Program-made: the position numbers and the translations under genes
Origin: a bacterium
Lineage (GTDB): Bacteria > Vulcanimicrobiota > Xenobia > RGZZ01
Assembly (NCBI GenBank): GCA_021782195.1
Contig: JAJXVI010000216.1
Span: forward strand, 1 to 5,387
Direction of reading: 5' to 3'
Length of the DNA stretch: 5,387 nt
Shown here: positions 1 to 5,248 of the stretch, in pieces
How positions within the stretch are numbered: the first letter of the stretch is position 1
Layout of the letters: each line of letters opens with the position of its first letter
The notes under the pieces: generated by a model
What the model saw: only the letters and a program-made list of their open reading frames with translations
Told to the model about the DNA's origin: nothing
Database searches by the model: none

Positions 1-1
1 G

Positions 2-340
2 TCTGGCCTCGCCCTGAACGCCATCGTGTCAGACCTTGAGGTAGACCCCCTCCCGAAGGGACCATTTGACGTTGTCGTCGTGATCAACTACCTTCAACGC
101 AACCTCTTTGCCCGACTCGTCGACATCCTGGCGCCTGGCGGGGTGCTTCTTTACGAGACGCTGACGGTGGCGGTCCTTGCCTTTCATGCCCACAGGCGAG
201 CCTATCTGCTGGAGCCCGGGGAACTGCGTGCGGCGTTCAGCGGGCTTGAGGTTCTATCGTATCGCGAGGCTGACCCGGCGGAACCTTCAAGGTGCGTGGC
301 CAGTCTGGTTGCCCGAAGGCCGTTCGAACCGACGCTTTGA
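2..340 (+). CDS. Class I SAM-dependent methyltransferase, C-terminal part (5' end outside window)
   Basis: The reading frame is open from the first bases of the window to a TGA at 338-340, giving about 112 C-terminal residues. A GTG at 26 lies in frame but is internal, because the residues before it (SGLALNAIV) fit the fold. The segment DLEVDPLP followed by FDVVVVINYLQRNLF resembles the fourth strand of a Rossmann-type methyltransferase. LAPGGVLLYETLT is the typical post-motif strand with the PGG turn, and YLLEPGELRAAF is a segment common in TehB-like small methyltransferases. The SAM-binding glycine loop would lie upstream and is not visible, and the substrate is unknown. The gene converges on the small exported-protein gene with a 78-bp gap. 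I am fairly sure of the family and not of any specific role. Confidence 0.85.
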   Translation, partial: SGLALNAIVSDLEVDPLPKGPFDVVVVINYLQRNLFARLVDILAPGGVLLYETLTVAVLAFHAHRRAYLLEPGELRAAFSGLEVLSYREADPAEPSRCVASLVARRPFEPTL

Positions 341-389
341 TCGGTGCGTCTTTCCCGTCACACCGGTGAGGGGCAACCCGTGCCTGTTC

Positions 390-427
390 GTGCGCCGGTC
401 AGTCCGTGCGCCGGTCAGTCAGTGCGC
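390..427. repeat. 16-bp direct tandem repeat, 2.4 copies
   Basis: The unit GTGCGCCGGTCAGTC plus one variable base occurs at 390-405 and 406-421, followed by a partial GTGCGC at 422-427. The two full copies differ only in the last base (C or A). The array spans the TGA stop codon of the small exported-protein gene on the minus strand (419-421), so the last codons of that gene lie in the partial copy. It looks like a slipped-strand duplication. No known repeat family was recognised. Confidence 0.85.
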
Positions 428-868
428 TTGCTTCTCGGCTCCCTGCAACACGAGGTTGAAACCGTGCCGAGTACCGTCGTTGCAGTGGACCACCACGCCT
501 CTTTTGTGGTCGTCGTACCCCTTGTTGTGCGCGATTCGGTGGTCGCACGAGATTTCGCGGACCAGGTTCAGGTCGACGTTCATCCAGATATGGATCTCGT
601 GCTCTCCCCCTTTGGATCGGTACGTGAGGAGGCGGTACTTCTTGCGGATTTCATGTCCACTCGTGTCAAATCCGACGACGAGACCGGTCACTTCCTCCCC
701 CACAAACCGGGCCTTCTCGCCTTGGCAGAGAAGGTCGTTCTTGCGATAGTTCCAGATGACCGTGACCCCGGTCCACGCGGGATCGAATGGGGCGCGTGCC
801 ATCGCCACGCCATATCCGGCCATCAGCAGGGGAAGGAGTGCGAGGATTACCCTGTGAGATCGAACCAT
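419..868 (-). CDS. Small exported protein of unknown function (149 aa)
   Basis: I do not recognise a family. The ATG at 866-868 was chosen because a good ribosome-binding site (GAGGAG, 9-nt spacer) precedes it and because it opens a signal peptide. That peptide is a basic start (MVRSHR), then the hydrophobic core VILALLPLLMAGYGVAMA, with probable signal peptidase I cleavage near AMA-RA at residues 24-26. The frame stays open another 128 codons upstream, but that part is Arg/Pro-rich and looks non-coding. The mature part of about 125 residues is polar and probably beta-rich. It has three cysteines (48, 108 and 129), of which 108 and 129 could form a disulfide, and a His/Asp-rich stretch at 109-121 (DHRIAHNKGYDDH). 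No lipobox is seen. The likely destination is the periplasm or cell exterior. It is transcribed divergently from the nitroreductase gene. Confidence 0.75.
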   Translation of the reverse strand: MVRSHRVILALLPLLMAGYGVAMARAPFDPAWTGVTVIWNYRKNDLLCQGEKARFVGEEVTGLVVGFDTSGHEIRKKYRLLTYRSKGGEHEIHIWMNVDLNLVREISCDHRIAHNKGYDDHKRGVVVHCNDGTRHGFNLVLQGAEKQAH

Positions 869-877
869 GTCGCTGTT

Positions 878-883
878 CTCCTC
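878..883 (-). promoter_or_regulatory. Ribosome-binding site fixing the start of the small exported protein
   Basis: GAGGAG is read on the minus strand, with a 9-nt spacer to the ATG at 868. It supports the internal start over the longer open frame, which has no comparable site in front of its own first ATG. Confidence 0.7.
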
Positions 884-912
884 TTCCTGTGGTCTGTCAC
901 GGGCATCGGGCT

Positions 913-948
913 CTGCCAGCCTGCCCCGGTCTGCCAGCCTGCCCCGGT
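913..948. repeat. 18-bp perfect direct tandem repeat (two copies)
   Basis: CTGCCAGCCTGCCCCGGT occurs at 913-930 and again, identically, at 931-948, followed by CTGGC. Seen from the minus-strand gene, the array lies about 45 to 80 bp upstream of the ATG, where promoter or operator elements are expected. The second copy may therefore duplicate a regulatory element, or it may be a neutral slippage product. Confidence 0.85.
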
Positions 949-1210
949 CTGGCGGCATGCCGTGACCTTCGCCGAGGTTGTGCTGCGTGCAGCGTACCGA
1001 GCGTTGCAGGGGTGTGATTGCGCACTCTCTTTCGGTCTGCGCGGACGTGGGCCCTCTCGTCGAGGGACGCTTCCTGCGCGTTCCCGCCCGTGCTTGCCCG
1101 TTCCCTTGCGCGCGCGTGGGCCGGAGGCCGATACCCCCGTCGCTCTGGCCCTTATTGATGCGATCTGGCGAGCGCATGGGCCGGAGACGCGTGTGGGAGG
1201 AGATCGATGC

Positions 1211-1226
1211 CGACTCGGCCAAGTCG
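1211..1226. promoter_or_regulatory. 16-bp near-palindrome upstream of the nitroreductase gene (possible operator)
   Basis: CGACTCGGCCAAGTCG is a dyad centred on GGCC. Seven of the eight base pairs match and the sixth (C opposite A) does not. It ends 67 bp upstream of the GTG start of the nitroreductase gene, a plausible place for a regulator binding site. There is only one copy and the DNA is GC-rich, so chance is a real alternative. Confidence 0.3.
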
Positions 1227-1282
1227 CGTCGTTGCCAGTCGTTTTGAATCATCTCGCTTGCTGCCAGGTTGAAATTCTCCCA

Positions 1283-1288
1283 GGGAGG
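1283..1288 (+). promoter_or_regulatory. Ribosome-binding site for the GTG start of the nitroreductase gene
   Basis: GGGAGG lies 5 nt before the GTG at 1294-1296. It supports this non-ATG start, which also places the family's conserved TRSVR motif at residues 13-17. Confidence 0.75.
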
Positions 1289-1293
1289 CTCCC

Positions 1294-1953
1294 GTGGACC
1301 TTGCGACCATTGACCACCTGCTCACCACGACGCGCTCGGTACGAAAGCGCCTCGACCTGACTCGTCCGGTGCCGTCAGAGGTCATCGACCGCTGCATTGA
1401 GATCGCGATGCAAGCCCCGACCGCCTCGAATGCCCAGCACTGGCATTTCGTGGTCGTCACCGACGCCGAGAAACGTGCGGGCATTGCCGCTGCCTACAGG
1501 AAGGCGTTCGCGGTCTATGCGGCCGCGAAAGAGGGGGAGATCCCCGCTTCCGGGCAGATGGCCAGGGTCGCCGATTCGGCAGTTTACCTGGCCGAGCATC
1601 TGCATGAGGTGCCCGTACACATCATCGGCTGCGTGGCCGGACGCTTTGAAAACCAGCCTGTGGCCGCGCAGGCTGCGGCCTACGGGTCGATTCTACCGGC
1701 CGCGTGGTCTTTGATGCTGACACTGCGTGCCCGTGGAATCGGGTCCGCGTGGACCACCCTCCACCTTGTCCACGAACGGGAGGTTGGCGAACTGCTCGGC
1801 ATTCCCGCATCCGTGACGCAGGCCGTGATGCTCCCCGTGGCATTCTACACCGGCCACGACTTCAAGCCTGCGGACCGGCGTTCACCGAGCGAGTGTACCC
1901 ACTGGAACACGTGGGGACATCATTCTCCTGACGAGGCGATTGCGGGTTCCTGA
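1294..1953 (+). CDS. Nitroreductase-family FMN oxidoreductase (219 aa)
   Basis: This is a full-length member of the nitroreductase (PF00881) superfamily, cytoplasmic enzymes that usually bind FMN and use NAD(P)H to reduce nitroaromatics, quinones or other acceptors. The N-terminal TTTRSVRKRLD (residues 11-21) carries the FMN phosphate-binding Arg-Ser-x-Arg signature. APTASNAQHWHFVVV (41-55) is the conserved AP-x-x-x-N-x-Q-x-W block. SILPAAWSLMLTLRARGIG with SAWTT following (132-155) is the helix and glycine turn of the C-terminal half. The C-terminus around 195-209 (RRSPS, HWNTWG) is His/Trp-rich. Translation starts at GTG with a close ribosome-binding site. The physiological substrate cannot be told from sequence. 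The last 34 bp overlap the hydrolase gene on the other strand. Confidence 0.92.
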   Translation: MDLATIDHLLTTTRSVRKRLDLTRPVPSEVIDRCIEIAMQAPTASNAQHWHFVVVTDAEKRAGIAAAYRKAFAVYAAAKEGEIPASGQMARVADSAVYLAEHLHEVPVHIIGCVAGRFENQPVAAQAAAYGSILPAAWSLMLTLRARGIGSAWTTLHLVHEREVGELLGIPASVTQAVMLPVAFYTGHDFKPADRRSPSECTHWNTWGHHSPDEAIAGS

Positions 1954-2639
1954 GGACCGGACGCGAGCAGGCCGTGCTCGCTCAGGAACTCGGTCGTGTG
2001 TTCCCACAGGCGAGGAAGAGCGTTTCGCATTTCGTGATCGGTGTCGACCTCGCGCAACCGCGCGAACCCGCAGCGCCGGACAAACTCTCGCGAGGTATCG
2101 ACGGGCACGATCTCGTCGTGGATGCCTGCCAGCACCAGCACCGGCCGTTCGCCGGGACACGGCCACGGCGCGTGCGTGACGACGTCGTGATAGAAATTGC
2201 AGTGAAGTGGAAGCGGGCGCCCTTCCGCGTGATGGTGAAATTCCATGTACTCTTCGGAGCACCATCGAGCGAGTCGTTCCGGGCCGAGCAGTGACGTCCA
2301 GCGCCCGACGGGATCGAAGGCCGGTGCGAGCAGTACGAGCGCATCCGCCCTTCCTCCAGCGGCTGCATGAAGTGCTGCTGCGTAGCCTCCCAGGCTTGAA
2401 GCAACGACGATCAACGGCTGTTTTCTGTCGAATCCTGCGGCTTCGAGACGCGGCTGTTCGAGCATTCGAGAGACCGTGGGATGTGGAAAGTCTCCTGCAT
2501 TCAGATCCGGGCTGCGCACTTGCATCCCGTGGCGAGCAAACGCGTCTCGAAAAAAGACGGCTTTGGTCGATGCGGGGGACGAGGCGAACCCGTGCAGGTA
2601 CAGGACGGCAGGCGTGATCATGGGGCGGGGGTTCGCCAT
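1920..2639 (-). CDS. YqiA-like alpha/beta-hydrolase, probable esterase (239 aa)
   Basis: This is an alpha/beta-hydrolase resembling the YqiA/UPF0227 esterase group, presumably cytoplasmic because no signal peptide is seen. YLHGFASSPASTKA (14-27) is the oxyanion-side HGF block typical of YqiA. The nucleophile elbow is VVASSLGGYAAAL (78-90), with Ser82 as the likely nucleophile. AGIHDEIVP (171-179) supplies Asp175 and DTDHEM (199-204) supplies His202, so the Ser-Asp-His triad is complete. The first glycine of the usual GxSxG is alanine (A80), giving AxSxG. The ATG at 2639 is the first in frame, with a stop three codons upstream, but no clear ribosome-binding site precedes it; Met7 is an alternative. 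The protein is somewhat longer than E. coli YqiA (about 193 aa). Likely substrates are short acyl esters, which is inference. It is divergent from the large exported-protein gene across 84 bp. Confidence 0.88.
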   Translation of the reverse strand: MANPRPMITPAVLYLHGFASSPASTKAVFFRDAFARHGMQVRSPDLNAGDFPHPTVSRMLEQPRLEAAGFDRKQPLIVVASSLGGYAAALHAAAGGRADALVLLAPAFDPVGRWTSLLGPERLARWCSEEYMEFHHHAEGRPLPLHCNFYHDVVTHAPWPCPGERPVLVLAGIHDEIVPVDTSREFVRRCGFARLREVDTDHEMRNALPRLWEHTTEFLSEHGLLASGPQEPAIASSGE

Positions 2640-2723
2640 CTTGGGTCAGGTGCCTGCAGGAAGTCGTCGAGGACGTTCGCCGAGACGCAAGGACGCGCGG
2701 GTAGGAGCGGAGAATCGTCGGCA

Positions 2724-4259
2724 ATGCGCTTCTACCGTCTTCGCCTGTTCGCCTGTCTTCTGGCCGTCACGACTGCGTTTGCCTTCGCAGCACGACCTTC
2801 CCACGCCACGCCCCTGGCGATTCCCAGTGCCCTGCCAGGTCTGCCCGCGACGCTGCCGCCGCCCGTTGTCGGCGTTTCCCCCGCGTCGCCCGAACCGCAC
2901 GTCGGCGGCGTCTCCTATGCGCTGGCGCGCGGATGGAACAGCCTGTCGTTTCCCCTTTCCAGCGTACTCTGGGCAAGCGGCTTTGGACGCGCGGTCTATC
3001 TGTGGACTCCGCGCGGTTACATGCCGCAGGACCTCTTGCACGCTCCCCGCCAGATGGACACCGGGCGCGCCTGCCTGCTGTGGGCCGACCGTCCCCATAC
3101 TGTGCTGGTGCGAGGAACGACCACGGCCCGCCCGGCCTCCCTGCGGCTCGAGCCGGGCTGGAACCTGATCGGTTGTCCGACGCGTCGCGCGCTGCCCTGG
3201 CGTTCGGTCGTGTTCACCCGAGAGGGGGGGGTGTCGGGCACCGCACCGACGGTTGCCGGGGAAGCCGCTGCTCCGTCGTCGGCCTGGGTGTTTGCCAGCG
3301 TGCTGAGTGGTCGCCGTGGCTGGATGGACATTCGTGCAGCCGGACAGACCATGCTGGCTGGCGACAGCGTGTGGATCTATGCCTGGCACCGGCTGAGGTT
3401 GAACTGGAATGTCACGCCTCCAGCGAGGCGACCGCACGTCGCCTGGGTGTATCCGGCGGTCCTCGTGGCGGGTCAGGTCGCCGAGGTGCACGGGCGCGGA
3501 TTCGGAACGCCTGGCGACGCGTTGCTCATGGTGGGAGGCGTGCTGGTCCCTCCCTCCGACGTGCTCACGTGGACGCCTGGCCGAATCCGCTTTCGCGTAC
3601 CGGCCGGGATCACTCGAGGAACGCTTGTGGTGATGGTTGGACGTTATCCGAGCAATGCGGTCGCGGTCCGCGCGCGGACGCCTGTCCGTCCAGGGTTTTC
3701 GACCCTGCGTGGCCGCGTGTACTCCTTGCAGGGCCGGCCGATTGCGCGTGCCCAGGTGATGCTTGAGGACGGGCAGATGGCCCTGACCGCGAACAACGGA
3801 ACGTTTACGATTGCTCCGGTCCGGCCGGGTTTGCATCAGGCCTACATTTCTGCCGCTGGCTATCGTGAGGTTTGCGACGAGGTGCATCTTGCACCGCATC
3901 GCGATTGGATTCTGCACGCGATACTGGAGGTCGCCACAATGCAATCGCCCTCGCCTGGCGTCGAGCCACGCGCTACCCTGTGGGTGGGGGCTTCGGGGAG
4001 GCGCATTCGTGGCCGGCGGATCTGGGTGAAGAGCATCGGAGTCTGGGAATACGGAGATCACGCACGAGAGTGGGCGAGATTCTGGAGATTCCATTCCGCT
4101 GGCGGGTCCAGAAGGTGGATCTCGGCGTCGAATGCGCGGGTCGGGAGAATCTACGTCATTCGCGTGACGTGGGGAGAAGCCGGACGGCCGGACCGCTCGT
4201 CGATGAGCTTCCGAAGGCTGACCGGACCGACCGATACGGTGCACCTCGACTACCCGTGA
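2724..4259 (+). CDS. Multi-domain exported protein with GWN repeats, IPT/TIG and carboxypeptidase-regulatory-like domains (511 aa)
   Basis: A signal peptide (MRFYRLRLFACLLAVTTAFA, cleavage near SHA-TP at 28) fixes the ATG at 2724; GGAG 11 nt upstream and AGGAG 16 nt upstream are candidate ribosome-binding sites. A Pro-rich linker (about 30-58) follows. Two related beta-rich segments come next: 66-131, with GWNSLSFPL and LWTPRGYMP, and 141-230, with GWNLIGCPT and DSVWIYAWHRL. An IPT/TIG-like immunoglobulin fold (about 237-317) follows, with WVYPAVLVAGQVAEVHGRGF and a final NAVAVRA strand. Residues 326-402 look like a carboxypeptidase regulatory-like domain (GRVYSLQGRPIARAQVMLED, NNGTFTI, GLHQAYISAAGY). 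The C-terminal 100 residues are rich in Trp and Arg and unassigned. No sortase motif, lipobox or C-terminal membrane helix is seen. The parts suggest a structural or ligand-binding surface role without catalysis; this is inference. A G8 run lies at 3224-3231. Confidence 0.85.
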   Translation: MRFYRLRLFACLLAVTTAFAFAARPSHATPLAIPSALPGLPATLPPPVVGVSPASPEPHVGGVSYALARGWNSLSFPLSSVLWASGFGRAVYLWTPRGYMPQDLLHAPRQMDTGRACLLWADRPHTVLVRGTTTARPASLRLEPGWNLIGCPTRRALPWRSVVFTREGGVSGTAPTVAGEAAAPSSAWVFASVLSGRRGWMDIRAAGQTMLAGDSVWIYAWHRLRLNWNVTPPARRPHVAWVYPAVLVAGQVAEVHGRGFGTPGDALLMVGGVLVPPSDVLTWTPGRIRFRVPAGITRGTLVVMVGRYPSNAVAVRARTPVRPGFSTLRGRVYSLQGRPIARAQVMLEDGQMALTANNGTFTIAPVRPGLHQAYISAAGYREVCDEVHLAPHRDWILHAILEVATMQSPSPGVEPRATLWVGASGRRIRGRRIWVKSIGVWEYGDHAREWARFWRFHSAGGSRRWISASNARVGRIYVIRVTWGEAGRPDRSSMSFRRLTGPTDTVHLDYP

Positions 4260-4281
4260 GGGTCGGCGCCTCCGGCGACCC
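4260..4281. terminator. Hairpin between convergent genes, weak terminator candidate
   Basis: GGGTCG at 4260-4265 pairs with CGACCC at 4276-4281 around a 10-nt loop that could itself fold as CGCC/GGCG. It begins directly after the stop codon of the exported-protein gene, in the 42-bp gap to the truC stop codon on the other strand. There is no T-run on either side, so it is not a classical intrinsic terminator. Confidence 0.3.
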
Positions 4282-4301
4282 ACAGGCACGTCTCGGCTTG
4301 C

Positions 4302-5018
4302 TCAGTGGGGTGCGGAACTGCCCGCGAGACCACAGATTTCTTGGGTAAACGGGGGTGCCACGCCAAGATGCGCGAGTGGAACACCGAGGTCAGGCGGAAC
4401 CGGGGAGGTGATTTCAATGAAGTTTCCTTTCAATGGGCAGGTGAAGGCCAGTCTCCATGCGTGCAGTGCGAGGCGGTGCAGACCGAACTGCTCTCGGAAG
4501 AGGCGATTGTGTTCACCCTTGCCGTACCGCACGTCGCCGATGAGCGGGTGGTCGACGTGCTTGAGATGGCGGCGGATCTGATGGGCCCGTCCGGTCTTCG
4601 GGATGGCTTCGATGAGGCTATAGCATCGCGGAAGATCGGGGCGATCGATCACCTGCAGCGTCCGGACGTCTGTCACGGCGTCTACGCGGGGACCGCCGCG
4701 CGGTGCGCGTCGGATGGGGTGGTCAATGGTCAGCGACGCTGGTGTCGCGCCTCGCACGAGTGCGATGTAGCGCTTGTCGATCCCCCCGGGGGTGCCGAAG
4801 AGAGCATGGAGCGCACGCGCCGCTTCACGATCGAGTGCAAACAACAGCACGCCGCTGGCCGACCGGTCAAGACGGTGTACGGGCCAGACGTATTGGGCAA
4901 GCTCATCGCGGACGCGACGAAGTACCACGTCGGTCGAGCGGTCCCATCCGCGGTGAACCGACAGTCCGGAAGGCTTGTCGACCGCGACCAGATGCTCGTC
5001 TCGATAGAGTATCTGCAT
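4302..5018 (-). CDS. truC: TruC-type tRNA pseudouridine synthase (238 aa)
   Basis: This is a RluA-superfamily pseudouridine synthase most like TruC, which isomerises uridine 65 of certain tRNAs in the cytoplasm. MQILYRDEHLVAVDKPSGLS (1-20) and VHRGWD match the TruC start. PVHRLDRSASGVLLFAL (46-62) is the catalytic motif with Asp51. DKRYIALVRG (81-90), IPKTGRAHQIRRHL (139-152), HPLIGDVRYG (157-166) and HRLALHAWRL (181-190) are the remaining family blocks in order. No S4 domain precedes them, which fits TruC better than RluC/RluD. The frame is open 69 codons further upstream, but that part has no family resemblance, so Met at 5018 is chosen. GAGG lies only 2 nt before this ATG, which is unusually close. 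RluA-type enzymes of other specificity remain possible. Confidence 0.9.
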   Translation of the reverse strand: MQILYRDEHLVAVDKPSGLSVHRGWDRSTDVVLRRVRDELAQYVWPVHRLDRSASGVLLFALDREAARALHALFGTPGGIDKRYIALVRGATPASLTIDHPIRRAPRGGPRVDAVTDVRTLQVIDRPDLPRCYSLIEAIPKTGRAHQIRRHLKHVDHPLIGDVRYGKGEHNRLFREQFGLHRLALHAWRLAFTCPLKGNFIEITSPVPPDLGVPLAHLGVAPPFTQEICGLAGSSAPH

Positions 5019-5248
5019 GACCTCGTGGATCTTGGCGTGTACGCGACGGAGCTTCCTGCCGATGAATGCCACAAGACGCAGTGGTTTCTTCCGACAGTGC
5101 CAGTGTGTGCGTGGTCTCCTCGTAGCCCTGCCAGATGCCGGGATGTTGCGCGCCGGGGAGGTGCTCGATCGGAACAGAGGAATATCTTTCAACCCGGCGA
5201 ACACTCGTGCTGGGAAGATTCTCAAGCGCGGGAGAGCGTGCCTACGTG
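5019..5248. other. Divergent intergenic region between truC and the downstream exported-protein gene
   Basis: About 230 bp holds the 5' flanks of two divergent genes. The minus-strand frame of truC and an antisense frame both remain open across it, but their translations lack family motifs. A TATCTT at 5183-5188 could be a -10 element for the plus-strand gene, but no matching -35 element is seen at the right distance. I see no other structure. Confidence 0.5.

Larger units (their letters stand above)
869..1293. other. Intergenic region of 425 bp between divergent genes
   Basis: No gene was accepted here. Several frames stay open, as is usual in GC-rich DNA, but their translations are rich in Arg, Pro and Cys, lack domain motifs, and have no start with a good ribosome-binding site. 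The stretch must contain the promoters of the small exported protein (-) and the nitroreductase (+). No clear -35/-10 pair could be picked by eye. It contains an 18-bp tandem duplication close to the minus-strand gene and a 16-bp near-palindrome close to the plus-strand gene, each listed separately. Confidence 0.6.

Noticed and set aside
319..332. GTTCGAACC resembling a tRNA T-loop
   Set aside because: The flanking bases do not form a 5-bp T stem on either strand, and no acceptor, D or anticodon arm is found. It encodes RPFEP at the end of the methyltransferase.
869..1252. N-terminal extension of the small exported protein to an ATG at 1252
   Set aside because: The extra 128 residues are Arg/Pro-rich, include the translated 18-bp repeat and would bury the signal peptide. 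The internal ATG has the good ribosome-binding site.
1244..1276. TTGAAT followed by GAAATT as a possible promoter for the nitroreductase
   Set aside because: The spacer is 21 bp and the -10 match is poor, so it is not better than chance.
344..1360. Open frame of 338 codons on the plus strand
   Set aside because: It runs antisense through the small exported-protein gene and into the start of the nitroreductase gene. It has no domain and no good ribosome-binding site.
1882..2724. Open frame of 280 codons on the minus strand
   Set aside because: It overlaps the hydrolase in another frame. The product is Arg/Ser-rich and lacks motifs, whereas the hydrolase has a complete catalytic triad.
2646..4289. 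Open frame of 547 codons on the minus strand
   Set aside because: It lies antisense to the exported-protein gene, whose translation has a signal peptide and recognisable domains. The minus product is Arg/His/Pro-rich without motifs, as expected for a shadow frame in GC-rich DNA.
5019..5225. N-terminal extension of TruC by 69 residues to an ATG at 5225
   Set aside because: TruC proteins start directly at the MQILYRDEHLVAV block. The extension is basic, motif-free, and not needed for the fold.
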